NCBI RefSeq assembly: GCF_019649055.1
Contig: NW_026570305.1
Span: 124,001 to 188,000 of the forward strand
Source: Paramacrobiotus metropolitanus
Lineage: Eukaryota; Tardigrada; Eutardigrada; Parachela; Macrobiotidae
Length of the DNA: 64,000 bases
Reading direction: 5' to 3'
A program made the position numbers and the translations under genes. Within the stretch, counting starts at the first letter, position 1. Each line of letters starts with the position of its first letter. This document shows positions 33,440-45,351 of this stretch, piece after piece. The notes under the pieces were generated by a model. The model had not been told where the DNA came from. It did no database searches and saw only the letters and a program-made list of their open reading frames with translations.

Positions 33440-36400
33440 CTACAGTTTAACTAAAATCATGTCTTGGTAAAGTAAAGGCAACATATCTTTAGTGTGGCGC
33501 ACAGCCTGGCCCAAAATTCTACGAAACAACGGTCTTGGAGTTGAAAGGGTAACGTAGGTCCATGCTAACTTACCTCACGCAAAATTACCCAGTTCGGACT
33601 TTCTTTCGTCATTCGTATCCTTATGGCCGAAATCAGTTCGTTTGGCCTTAGTGATCCCTGGGCAGTACCGTGACGAAAGCGTCCCACTTCTTTCCAGTTA
33701 GTCAGCGAATTATCGATGGTGACCTCTACAACTGCGTCGCGCAACTGATCGGCCGGATGGTCCGCGTCCCCCGATTTAAATACAAATGATGAAACGCTGC
33801 TGCGAGCGAGGAATTCAATAGTCAACGTATCAGATGCTCGAGGCGTGAGTGCCCAAAAAAAGGTCTTTCCCCGGTAAGCGTTTTCAAGGGTATGCGGCTG
33901 GTACATTGTCAGTGTCGACCAGATGCGCCTAGCAGGCGGATTGTCTTTATGTGGCACAAACGAGCTGACATTGCCGAAGTCGCCTTCCTGCACAAAGAGT
34001 GTTGGGCGTTAATACAGTTCTACGAATAAGTCTTAAATTCAAAGTAATGCTGGTTTCAGTGCACCGAATTCGTCTCTAAAAGTCACAGTAGGTTCAGTAG
34101 CTGTGAAAGAACTGTGGAAGTAGGATGCCGAAAAACATCTAATAGCATGTTTCTGTCTATGTCCTCGCTGTCTGATATTTTAAGCTTATTGCTTGTCTCG
34201 CTTATTGCTGACTCCAGTGCGATCATCCTTTTCCATATAGCTGGTAAAACCAGCTTTCGCAACCGCAACAAAAGCATTGACTCATGGTTAATGCATGTTA
34301 TGTTGCCTATATTGCATAGCATCATAATGGCCTTTGTGTTTTCATGTTATTATTTCTTGATGCTGCTGTGATACTTTGCTTTTTTGTGTGTTTTCTTCAC
34401 TGTCTGAAGTCTAGTGAAGGCAACCGCTCCTCTGCAAGGATAATAAAAGTCCATTATTTGTACTGCTTGCCGCAGTTGGCCATTATACTCCGGTAGTCCG
34501 CTATAAGCATCGGCTCTTGTTCGGAGCAGCCTCTTTGTTGTTTTTCTGATAATTTGTTGCGAAAACTACGGATTTGTGCCATTTTAAATGCCGACTGCCG
34601 AGCCAAATTAAAATAAGAAGAAAAGCTTGATTTCATTTTTCCTTGATTATGGGGATGCATGCTTCGCGCACCATCGTCTATTACTCGATGGGCGTTGTTA
34701 CTGCATTCAATCCGTCTACTGCGGTAAAAGGTAAAATCAAATCTACGCTCTGCTCTGCGCATCAGTGTCTTTGTGCCGGTGGAAAGCCGTTACTGACTTA
34801 CTGTGACTGCTTTAAATTAGGTAGTATTAAGAAATATCCCGGCGAAGGCCGCGAAGTTTGCCAATGCTTCGTGTTGCCGCACCTGCCATAGCTGCACTTT
34901 TCCATTAAAGGATGACTCTCGTCCGATATGTTGGAATAAGGCAGGCCGAAATTTTTTTATCGCTTTCTTCATCGCTTTGGGGCAGTACTCTGTTTCAGTT
35001 AGCTCTTCCAAGCAAACTTTAACAAAAATGTAGTTACTAAGCAGCCAATCAACAGGCTTAGCGTCGTAAAATAGGATGATAAACTCAACGAACGCCGGCA
35101 GCTCTCTAGAATAGAACAGTTTTCCTGAAAAAAATGCAAAGACTTGTTGATATTGATTAATCTTCAGTTGCATGCAAGCGTGCGCGAGATCGCCAATGGG
35201 TACACCAGACTCCATAGCAGAGAAATTGTGGTGATACCCTACATAGGTCAAGGAACTTATAAGCCCAGTTGTGTGCTTGAAATTAACCGCTGTGACGACC
35301 AGGATACTTCATCATGTTTTACCGATGAAGCCTAAACTAGCGAAATCCGCCAAGAGAAAGTCATCGCCTGCTGCCAGTGAACGTTTTATCGTCTGGATAT
35401 AATCCGGTTTTGTGATCACGTCGTCCTCTAGCTAAAGACAGTAAAACAGGCTACCGACGTTGTAGTATGCACGAAACACATTGTACATTTATCACAGTAT
35501 TAACCAGACACTACTGCTACAAAATTAATTATAAAGTTGTACAATTGTACTACCCATGTGGCCATGTCCCATTTAAGTACTGTACTGTACAGTACTTGTC
35601 AGTGCCAAAGTGATTTCAGACACTTTATAATATGTCTAAATACAAAAACTGAAAAGAGGGCCATAGACTTACAACTGGTAATCGAAACCCTCCTGCCAAC
35701 ACTGGAATTACTCCCGAAAAACTCTTCATAACCGAACTGATATTTTAGTAGCGATAAAAAATTAGGGATTCCCAAAAATCCTTTCGCTGACTGGGAGAAT
35801 TGCCACCAACCTGTAGATAATACTTTCCTTTCCGTTGAGAATACGCCATTAGATAAGCAAAATCCAACGCCTGCTTCGCTCGCCATCTGCAATGCGTTCA
35901 AATATGCAGTGCTGTACGCAGCATAGTAATGGTATTGTTACATTACATTATTAGTATTAGGCTATTATCAATACATTAGATGGAATCTTTTACTATGGAG
36001 TAATTATGTTACCGGTTTTTGTAACTATACCTGAAACGGTTCGGAGAATCACCTAGCGTAGGCGGAATTTTGTCGAGGTCAGGGTAGTAGTTGAGTGAAG
36101 GTGCCAGAATTTCCAAGACGCTTGCCTCAATGTAGGACAAGAACGTCGTACGGATGTCGTTAATGAATGCATCCGCAGCAGGCAGATCGACGGTGTCGGC
36201 TACCATCACAACGATTACGACATCGCTTTCGTCGCTGGAATTTAAGTTATACAAGAGCGACTCCAGCGCGTAGTTAATGTAGCTCTGCTTGGCTCTGCGG
36301 ACTGTTGGTACACCGATTACCAGTGAAACTGTCAAGTGATATGATAATTATAAAATTTCAGTGTTATTACTCGTATTAATTTTATCGTTAGCAGTAAGGC

Positions 36401-37301
36401 TGTCGGTTACAAGTGAGGAGGTTTCAAGGCTTACCTCCTTCTCGATTACCTCCGATGTGTATTCGAGGAGCAAGACTCTTTAGATTGCCAGCAAGATGTG
36501 GTAAGCGATGTGTTAAAATGGGAATTTCAAACAGATGTCGACCACTTGAAAGATTATTTGCGCATTCAGTAGAATATACCACTCCCTGATTGCCGACTTT
36601 CGGTGGCTGTTGGCACATATGCAGCAGGCTGGACTGGTTTTCTGGAAGCAATTTTTTCCTTTAAAACTTTATGAGCCGTAAGTAATACAGCAATATCTCC
36701 AGTAGAAGTGCTCCGTGTTGGTTTTGCTTACCACGTTTTTCTAAATTTGTCTAAAAATCTGGTTGTTTCCCTCGCATCTACCGGTACATAAGCAGCGCCA
36801 TCGAATGATATCAGACATTTTTAGTTATTTAGCCATAAATTGGCCAATAATTAAATACATGTACCAATAGCCATATAAATAAAGCTACAACAAAAAGCAA
36901 TTCTTCTGCCCTTTCCTGATCAGGTACAATTTGCAGCACACCAGTACTCCGTCATTAATTATAGCAGTATGTAGAATTACTCGGTAGACATCTACTAAGT
37001 GTTGTTTGGTGCACCGGTGCCCGTGGCCCGTGGGTACGATAAAACAACTCTGAAGCACCGTCTTATTCTATTGGCATGCGCGATATTATTATTTACCAAC
37101 ATTAAAATCGTGGTTTATTCCGTTACCGCTTATATCGAACCGCAGCTCCCGGCTCCAGTCCCTTGTGTTGTAGAATGCATATTTCAGCATGGTCAGCGAC
37201 ATAATAATGGCTAGTCCAAATTTACACCAGATTAGGACATCCTTTGCCCGGACCCGGACATGCGAGACTTTGCACCAAGCAGATTTACTCCGGCAAATCA
37301 T
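33440..37301 (-). CDS. MGAT4-like N-acetylglucosaminyltransferase (GT54), copy A, eight exons
   Basis: Exons on the minus strand: 37301-37127, 36641-36435, 36328-36031, 35886-35811, 35431-35323, 35124-34883, 33987-33574 and probably 33505-33440. All junctions are GT-AG with matching phases, giving about 528 residues, near the usual MGAT4 length. Exon 1 encodes the tail and membrane anchor ('FGLAIIMSLTMLKYAFYN'). Then follow 'ILTHRLPHLAG', 'VSLVIGVPTVRR', 'LAPSLNYYPDL', 'RWRAKQALDFAYLMAYSQRK' and the acidic 'LEDDVITKPDY' site spread over exons 4-5. After these come 'KPVDWLLSNYIFVKVC', 'FRPALFQHIG' and a C-terminal module with 'WALTP' and 'DADHPADQL'. MGAT4 enzymes add the beta-1,4 GlcNAc branch to the alpha-1,3 mannose arm of N-glycans in the Golgi. 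The last exon is the least certain part. Confidence 0.92.
35575..35597. repeat. Perfect GTAC-rich palindrome in MGAT4 copy A intron 4
   Basis: AAGTACTGTAC and GTACAGTACTT are exact complements around one central T. The matching intron of copy B has the flanking sequence but not the palindrome, so it arose after the duplication or was lost from B. Confidence 0.85.
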
Positions 37302-37711
37302 CCCGAAGCCGTGGGCGAACAGTTGTACAACATAAATCACTATCCTAAGTTCCTAACGTATATGAGTCGTCAATTATCTGTTGTAGATATTCAGGCAACC
37401 ATGAACAGGAAAGTACGCGTAATTAAAAAATACTGGTAATTTAGATGCTTATTAACCAGCGTGTTATTACTGAGAGATGTTTTAACTGGTGAAAGTTACC
37501 GTATTGCATAAAAAATCAGAAGATCAACCGCTGCACTGCAGATATTTCTTTTACTCAAGTACATGCGTGGATATATCACAGTTCCCGCTTTGCAGTTAAA
37601 ATAATTACTGAATAGTGCGTGAAATTGGTTTTCCGTGCAAACCGCAACGGTGCCAAACTGGAAGCTGCATATTTTTAAAGACCCCACACTTGCTCGAAAT
37701 TCTGTATGCTT

Positions 37712-37777
37712 AACCGTTCGTTGCATCGTGATGGCCGTTCAGGCAAAGATAAGCCGGAAACGCGCATAGTTCAGTTA
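37712..37777. promoter_or_regulatory. Conserved upstream block of MGAT4 copy A (partner 60820-60885)
   Basis: About 66 bases containing 'cgttgcatcgtgatggccgt' and 'tcaggcaaagat' are retained upstream of both MGAT4 copies. They are 411 bases from the start codon in copy A and 128 in copy B. The sequence next to it differs between copies. It could be a promoter element, a 5' UTR exon, or simply the surviving edge of the duplication. Confidence 0.4.
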
Positions 37778-38906
37778 AACATTAATTCTAAGAATTTCCG
37801 TTTCATTGTGATTCGTGAGCACTGCTTTTCTGATGTATTCACAGAAATAATAGCTTGCCATATATTCCAATTAACTACAGCTTTTGAGGACGTTGTTGTA
37901 GGGCATGTGGTTAGTTACGAAAATTCATTAAACAAAATCGGTTAATGGTATCTCGGTCGCACAAATGATTGACAATTTGACACTGATAAAATTCGATTTT
38001 TTTCGTGTTTTGCTAATTTGAAGTATGTGGATTCATATTTTGCTCACCATTCACCAGCAGCACTTCATGCGGCGGGCTTTATTTGCTTATTGCACGACGC
38101 GATTTTTGATTTGTTTTTCGCTGCCCTGTATTATTGGAACAAACCGAATTTGCTGAAAACTAAATTGTTGAAACGTTTAGAGCGTGTGGAAGATCCGTTC
38201 TTCTCCATTGCATCCGCTGCACTTCCGGTTGTTCATTTTGTGTTATTGTAAAAATTTATAGTTTTTTATTCTGCATAAGTGATATGGGGAGTTTCTACCA
38301 TGAAATTAGTCATTTCTATTATAAGTTCAATTTAACACATGGAGGCCAAAATATGAAAACGTAAACTCAAAGTACGAAATTCAAAGTAATACTGTAGATT
38401 CCCAAGAAATACAAGTGCTCCTGTAAATTCTGTGCTATCATGCTGCGTAGACACATCTGCCTGAAACACACCACTATAGTAATTCCAGTAATTATTATTA
38501 CTCGCGAGTCAAAATTTTAATGCGATACTTGTATTATTTTGTTTTGTCAGCACAAATCTGCACGTATACAACCTTTTGGTCTCGCCAAGATACAAAACTG
38601 CTTGACCTTGCTTTGACACTGCTTTGCGTGAGTGTTTCCGATTCAAATCTGCTTACACACAGTGGGCCACAAAATGCTGAGATCAGTTTAAAGGAATTCT
38701 AAAGTGTAGAAGTACTTACTGTTTTTTTTGGATATTTTGTATCACTTACGGCTTATAAGCTATGCTGCAATCAGTGACCGCAGAATTAAATGTGACTCAC
38801 TTGCTTTATTTTGGTTCCTGTTCAGATTCTTGTTTTTTTTCTATCAGAACGTTTTTAATTCAGAAGATATTGATTAAACATCTGAAAACAGAAGCATCAC
38901 ACAGCA

Positions 38907-39023
38907 TCAACAGACAGCGGAAGCAGGCGGCCGAATCAGGGAGAACATTTGATCCAAATTAGCCGAGGCTGGTGTCGTTCGCAGGATGGATGCCGCATTT
39001 CCACGTTGAATTTCGATGCTGAT
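38907..39023 (-). mobile_element. Tiny 3'-terminal retroelement fragment
   Basis: The minus strand reads 'ISIEIQRGNAASILRTTPA' then 'LDQMFSLIRPPASAVC' and a stop. It matches only the last 38 residues of the 24798-25135 copy. Similarity ends sharply at 39023, the shortest of the five truncations. Confidence 0.75.
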
Positions 39024-39550
39024 GGTTCTTGTTTATGGTACAGAGTATGCACATAGTATTTTTATCTCATTGTTTGCAAGATTAGTTGCCAGACGCTGGT
39101 TGTTCGCAGGATTGGCGCGAGCCGGGAAAGCGTTTATCTTTTGGAGTACTTCTGCCAGATGGAGCGCGAAGCTAGCGAGCAGTTTTTGTAAGAAGCGCTA
39201 TAGCTGAAAACGAATAAACAGGTTTGCCTTGTATCTGTCAGCCCAACCCATGGAGTTTGCCACGGGGAAGTCTTTATAACATTTTATAATCTACCGTACC
39301 TATAAATTTCCCAAAAGGGTACCATTGCTCGTTTTGAAGTACCCAAATCCGCAAGTTACGGAAGTTGAACCGTTTTGGCGGGGCGGGTCGCCATTGCTGC
39401 CCATTCTATGGAGACTACCTTACCGTTAGAAAAAGCAAGGCGTCGGTATTATTAGAGTAGACTACTCTGTGCCCACGACAGCCGCCCATACCGCCGCCTA
39501 CCTGGTTGACTCAAGCTCAAGCACAAATATCTTGATCTTCGCCAACAGCG

Positions 39551-39619
39551 GCGATGGCACAGTGGCTGTGCTACATGGATCTCACTCGGTAGCCAGCGGT
39601 TCGATTCCGCTCCATCGCC
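39551..39619 (+). other. tRNA-like sequence, possible SINE head or tRNA pseudogene
   Basis: GCGATGG (39551) pairs with CCATCGC (39612-39618) as a 7-bp acceptor-like stem. AGCGG-TTCGATT-CCGCT makes a perfect T-arm containing a textbook Pol III B box (GGTTCGATTCC, 39598-39608). 'TGGCACAGTGG' resembles an A box. However, the middle folds as GCACAG-TGG-CTGTGC rather than as normal D and anticodon arms, and no 7-base anticodon loop is evident. A tRNA-derived SINE head or a decayed tRNA is more likely than a working tRNA. Confidence 0.4.
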
Positions 39620-40826
39620 ATTTTTGCGAATGCCTCACGGAACCGCCCTCTTCGCTGAGATCCCCACGGACAGCCGACTTAGGCTGACTCTGTAACAGTA
39701 TTTAATCAATGACCACCATACTGCGCTCTGTATAGTGTTTAAATGATATAATGAATTTTGGTTTTAGCGCGTGGACTTACACTGGGAAGCAGTGCGTACC
39801 GGACGATTGATTTGGGATCACGTTCATTAACTACGGATACCGGATAAGGTTTCTTGGATGTAGATTTTACTTGGCTAGAAGCGGCCAATTAACGTCCACA
39901 TTCACCAAACTTTTTCGGTCATTTTCTGTTGTGGGCAAGATACAATGACGACTGGCACATCCTGTACGTTATTGCATTAAATCTGTTCTTTCCACCACAA
40001 ATCGTCTCCTGCGCACGTCGTTAACCTGGTCACCTGATGTGCTTATCTGCTTAGCTAACGTAGATCGTCTAGGAAGCCCGCCGAAGATGAGCATACTGAG
40101 ACTACGAGTACAGCTGACCCTCGCTGGAAAAGCGACCGACCGGAAACCATATGCATGACACAAATTAGGTACAGTACTGTAGTCGTTTCGAAAGTCGTTT
40201 TGAAAGTTTAGTGACTCAACCGGTACAACCATTTCTTCATATATACAGAGTACTATATGACGCGAATGCACCATTGTTGAATTGGTGGCTTTTGCCTAAC
40301 AAAAGAAACTTTCCATTAATGAGAGAACTACACCCCGTGTATTTTATCCGGAAGGACAAGAACCATCCAGTCTGCGACGTTACTGTTCCGCCAGCTGTTC
40401 TCGACTCGAGATCCAAACACATCCGCAGGATGATATTCGTCAACTCGGCAATGGAATTCTCACGACGACTGGGGGCTGACAGTAATTGAGGCAAAGGTCA
40501 CGCACCAGTTTAGCTTCTTGCGCAGATATTCCCGCACAGCCACAGTCGCATTGCCATTGAAGCGCAGAAGGCTTCCGGAAGCACAATTAAGGTGGAGAAT
40601 GCATCCGAGTCTAGCCGGAACAAGTACGTACATGGCCGGCATGTCAGCATGTCAATCGAGTTTCGCATGGGGATTGCTTCCGAACGCATGCAATACCATG
40701 CATATGGTAGATTAAGGGAGGTGGCCCGGTACATAGTACCAAAGAGGTGTACATGCACGACATCTTTCACTTTCGCGCACTCGCAAACTCTTTTTTCGCT
40801 TGTTCTATGACATTCTGTAGCCATAT

Positions 40827-41208
40827 GATTTGTATACACGGGCGTGAACATCGTTTGTGCGCGCAACATCCGGTTCGGAAATCGTGGCTGTTAGAAAATT
40901 CCAGAAAGTTTAAATGCATTCAGTTGTACCAAAAGTGTCCTTATGGACCGATCTCTTTTAGATTTTGCAGGTAAATGCAAAGAACCACGAAGATCGTTTT
41001 TGCACCGATTCACTGTTCTCGCACGTTTATAAAATTTTAAAATGAATTTCATGGCCATGTGCATTTACATGCAAAATTTGAAGAAAATCGGTCCATAATG
41101 AGAATTTTGGTACACCTAAATGAATTTTTTTGGGAATTTTCTAACAGCCATAAGTGCCGAACCGGATGTTGCGCGCACAAACGGCTTTCGCGCCAGTGTA
41201 TACAAATC
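40827..41208. mobile_element. Foldback MITE with long imperfect inverted arms
   Basis: GATTTGTATACAC at 40827-40839 and its complement at 41196-41208 bound the element. Inside, arms of about 150 bases pair ('cgtttgtgcgcgcaacatcc', 'tggctgttagaaaatt' and 'ttatggaccgat', with their complements on the other side). The centre is a single-copy spacer of about 60 bases. There is no coding capacity. Whole-length pairing is typical of foldback or palindromic MITEs. Confidence 0.8.
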
Positions 41209-41307
41209 GTCTGCCGCGGATGTCTCTGGTATCTACTTTCGGGAAATACAAGCAAGCGGAAGTTGAATTCAGCGGAAAAAATCTTTTTAGCCTAGTACTA
41301 AACTTCG

Positions 41308-41985
41308 CACCCGGACATTTGGGAGTGTGACATTTCGCCGCAATTAAATTCGACGCACGATTTTTCGCCGCGAAGAAATTTCGCCGCGGGAAATTTTGAC
41401 GCTGGGACACTTCCTTTAGGGACAATTAGCATTGAGACATTTTGACTTTGCGACATTTGGACGCAAGACGTCTGGACGCGGACACTTCGCCAAAAAAGCA
41501 TTCGGCACGCTTAATTTTCGCAGGTTTTCCGGGTTTCTTGGGATGTTTTCTTAAGTCTTTTGAGCTTCTTAAGTTGTTCTAAAGCTATTCTTAGGTTAGC
41601 CTTAGATTATTCTTAGGCTATTCCTAGGTTTCTTAGGTTATTATTATTCTTAGACTATCCTTAGGTTTCATAGGTTATTCTTAGGTTTCTTGTGTTATTT
41701 TTAGGTTGTTCTTAGGTTTCTTAGGGTTTTCTTATGGCTCTTAGGTTTTCTTAGGTTTTCGTAGGTTTTCTTAGGTTTTTTAGGTTTCTTAGGTTTCTTA
41801 GGCAAAATGTCTCGTCGTCGAAACGGCCGGACGACGAAATGTCTCGCGGCGTAGAGCCGCGTAATGTCCTGCCGGTCAAATGTCCGGCGACGAAGCGTCG
41901 CAAGGCGAGATGACCTTGCGGCAAAATGTCTGCGACCAAAAGTCCTGCGACGAGTTGTCGGCGGCGAAATGTCGCGGTGCCCTAA
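41308..41985. repeat. Composite repeat: two inverted 'gacatttcgcc' blocks around TTAGGTTT repeats
   Basis: The left block (about 41308-41510) repeats degenerate units such as 'ggacatttcgccgc'. The right block (about 41805-41985) repeats the complementary form, 'gcggcgaaatgtc'. Between them, 41575-41805 is a run of 'cttaggttt(t)' variants. The GC-rich blocks contrast with the AT-rich surroundings. TTAGG-type units resemble arthropod or nematode telomeric repeats, but the degeneracy and internal position do not favour a real telomere. Confidence 0.75.
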
Positions 41986-42558
41986 ACTTGTAGTACAATA
42001 CTGCCTTTGCAAAATGACCTCGCTGCTCGTAGGTCGTGCATACAGTATACGACGGTAAATTAACGAGTGCATGCAATGTTGCCCACTTTCTCATCCAGTT
42101 CAAGCGTACTGAAACTACTGTACAAACGAGCATATCAAATATACCAGCTAAGTCGTTTATAAATTACTTATCTTTGTATAACGAACATCTTATCGGGCGA
42201 CCAGGGACTCAGAAGTATGCTATCAATGTCGCCGTGACAGGTACACCTCGTACAATGCTGATAACAGCGGCGGTCAACCGGCTGCGACGGTTTCCTTACG
42301 GTTTCCCGTCCGCCAAACATTTCCGACAGCGAAACATAGACGCAGATCGATCTGCTGCTCTCGTTTTGTAGCGTTTTGATGTCGCATCCGTTTCATTGCT
42401 CTTGACGATTTTATGTTTGCATTCTTCGTTTTTGTTTTCGGTGGAGCTCACCAACTCGAATGATTAAAATCACAATTAATTTCTAAAACTGAAATAACTT
42501 TTTATTATGAAATTTTGTATTTTCCTAATATATTAAGTAAATTGAGTACAGAGTCATC
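41986..42558. other. Intergenic, upstream of the beta-1,4-galactosyltransferase
   Basis: No gene seen. It contains the presumed promoter of the next gene, with no clear core motif. Confidence 0.4.
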
Positions 42559-44563
42559 ATGAAGAAAACTGTGGCGACTTTCTTGGAACCAATGACACGT
42601 TTCCGGTTAAAGAAGATTTTATTATTGTACTGCCTAAGCGGATTGTTTGGGATTTTCTTTACATTATTTATGTTCACCGCCGCTTATGCGGCATTTTATA
42701 CACAGGAGCTGTGTCCACTTGTATCTCCCCATTTAAAGGGAAAGATTATGCCGCTGTTAGTCGTATTATCCGATGCGCAAATTGCGCACACCAATCCGGA
42801 AGTACAGCGCGGTGGGCACTACGAACCGGCGGAATGTCTGGCTAGGTCACGCGTAGCCATCGTTGTCGCCTACCGGGATCGGGCAGAGCATTTACGTAAC
42901 CAGACCACTTTTTCCTTATTTACCTATTAACTTTTGCGTCAATGGTAGCTTTTCAGATTTATTGCAATATAGTCGTTACAATATTCTGCTTATTTTTCAG
43001 AAATGTTTTAAGAAATCTCCATCCAGTGCTTCAGCGCCAGCAACTGGAATATACGATCTTCGTGGTAGAGCAATCAGGAACCGGGGTTTTTAACAAAGGC
43101 AAGCTGCGAAAACACTAATAAAAGTTTTCTTTATAAACACTAAATATTCGTTTCATAAAACTTTTATTTATAAGATTTATTTATTTTTATTTTAGTTGTT
43201 TCGATTATAAAGCCACTATAATTTTACCTGGAACGTTATTGCCTCACTTCATACGCAGTTCATCATCGTTTAATAATACTTTTATTATCTGCAGCCTACT
43301 GCAGAAAATTTTGGGTTCTAGGGCAGTGCAGAAATTAACGTGATTTTATTTTTATTTTATATAGCTCGTGCTACAATTAATTGAGTAATACTGCAAGCTA
43401 ATACCAGTATCATTTTGGCTAGCACCGAAAGTTGCCATCAGCTTAATTCAAGAATGCCTATAAGATATGAATATTAATTTATGCTGCAGGTATCCTCTTC
43501 AATGCCGCTTATATGGAAATCAACGCCACCCGGCGTTTTGATTGTTTTGTCTTTCATGACGTGGATGTTTACCCGGAAGACGATAGGAACTCGTATGCAT
43601 GCCGGTCACAACCGACGCTGCTGGTGGCCGCCATGAGCAAGTTTGATTATCAGCCACTGTATTCGGATTATTTCGGGGCGGCGGTTACGCTGCTGGTGTC
43701 GCATTTTGCCGAAATCAACGGCTACCCAAATTTGTACTGGGGATGGGGTCAGTCAAATTTTCTAAATATACAAGCGTCGAAAATACTTAAAACAGTGCTT
43801 ACAGAAGAACAAATTAAATTAAAAATCTGAAGGTTTACGTTTCACAATAGTACAGTATTTATATATAGTTAAATTTTTACATTATACTTTGCATTTTTAT
43901 TGTATTTTGTTTTTTATAATGTCGCATGTTTATAATGCAGCTAACTGTTATCTAGTACTATATAGTAATCTTTGTATCAGCTAATCACTATTTCTGGCTT
44001 CTGTAACAAGAATTTTCCAAAAATACGATATACATACACATCCAAAAATACGATATACACATTTGTTTTTACAATTTTATTTTTGCTATAGGTAGTACAA
44101 TTACTTATAATATTTTTGATATAGGTACTAGGTATTATTAGCAACATTAGTTTTTTGTTGTACAATTATTCTACGTACATCAATATGTAATTATTAATCG
44201 TTTTATTATCTGTTGACAGGCGGTGAAGATGACGATATTGGATACCGGGTAAAGAAGCGATTCGGTAACATCTCCACGGTGCCGTTGGACACCGGTCGGT
44301 ACACTATGGTGCCGCATGGCAGTGATCAAGGCAACCCGAAAAATCCTCTCAGATTTGATTTGGTTAACGAATCGCATCTGCGGTATAAAACCGATGGCCT
44401 GAACAGTTTGAAGTACACCCTGGTGGCCACCGAGCGCCGGCCGCTGTACACGTGGCTGCTGGTGGATGTCGGGAAGCCGACGCCGGAGGAAGAACGGGCG
44501 ATGAGGGAGGCGTTAGAACGACCCCGATGGGATGCCGACTACATGGGCTATGTTTTTAAATAA
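42559..44563 (+). CDS. Beta-1,4-galactosyltransferase-family (GT7) gene, four exons, exon 2 damaged
   Basis: Exons are 42559-42895, about 43001-43115, 43490-43747 and 44220-44563. Exon 1 has the tail, an anchor ('CLSGLFGIFFTLFMFTAAYA'), 'GGHYEPAECLARSRVAI' and 'YRDRAEHL'. Exon 2 carries 'RNLHPVLQRQQLEYTIFVVE' and 'GVFNKGKL'. Exon 3 carries 'FVFHDVDVYPEDDRNSYAC' (the DVD metal site), 'MSKFDYQPLYSDYFGA' and 'YWGWG'. Exon 4 completes the signature 'WGWGGEDDD' and runs to the stop with 'DGLNSLKYTL'. Exon 3-4 splicing is perfect. In exon 2 the acceptor leaves the frame one base off, and no GT donor follows 'GKLRK' before two stops. Either this is a young pseudogene or the assembly has errors here. 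The family transfers Gal or GalNAc to GlcNAc-type acceptors. Confidence 0.85.
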
Positions 44564-45351
44564 ACTATTTTTTTTTGTAATTTTTAGTACAGATAGACTG
44601 GCATTTTGTACTTTAAATTATTTGGATCTGTGAACCGTTAAGACAGCTAATATAAAAGCGCAGTGTGATGGTTGTTGATGTTTGTTTTTATTGTTTTATT
44701 TATTGTACACCATGGCAAAATGTATTAAGTACTGTACTGTATCAGTATGCGGTGAACATTGAGACAAGTCTGCGAAATACTGTAAATTATGTAAAACTGC
44801 ACTCATATTAAACTTGGAAAATTAGTAAACAATAATTAATAGCAATTATCCGTAATTAAGACTATTAAAAATTATCATTCATCCACAATTATTTCTGGAT
44901 AGCGCCGGGAAGTGGTCGGTAGTAACTCGTACTCACAGTACTTAGCTACGGCTATCGGCAGTCGCCATATCTACCGCTAGAGTAGTAAGCCTGCATTTGT
45001 TGAATTTCTCAGCGAAAAAGGAAAAAGGTAACTTTCACACCGGCGGTACGCCATGCGTACAGGCCGTTAAAATCGAAACTCACTCGTTGGAGCGAGTTTT
45101 GAGCCTTTCTGCAAAATTCAATTTTCAGAGTCTTTTCAAAAGACTCTTTCGAATTCTTTCCTCAGTTTGGTCGCCTCAGGCTTTGTTTTGCTTTTAAATT
45201 CTGTTTTTTTTTATCCGGGAGTGACTGGTCGGCAGTTCGGCAGAGGTACAGCAACTTCCGATTTAATTTGATTCGGATTTCACTCATTTCAGTCCGTAGG
45301 CGTGTGTTGCACGGCATAATCTCCGTCCCTCGTCATGACTGCCACCACACG
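44564..45351. other. Intergenic, no gene seen
   Basis: AT-rich spacer between two same-strand glycosyltransferase genes. An in-frame ATG at 45268 lies upstream of the fucosyltransferase start, but the one at 45352 better fits a short cytoplasmic tail. Confidence 0.4.

Larger units (their letters stand above)
37778..40826. other. Intergenic stretch with retroelement and tRNA-like remnants
   Basis: Apart from the retroelement scrap at 38907-39023 and the tRNA-like element at 39551-39619, no gene is supported. Minus-strand frames between 39969 and 40869 are open for 60-120 codons in changing frames, which would fit an unrecognised decayed ORF. Confidence 0.4.

Noticed and set aside
39969-40869. 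Series of minus-strand ORFs in shifting frames
   Set aside because: They might be a decayed gene, but no motif could be matched and no intron layout joins them.
41535-41805. True internal telomere (TTAGG or TTAGGC)
   Set aside because: Units are highly variable in length and sequence and are embedded in other satellite blocks; better described as a degenerate simple repeat.
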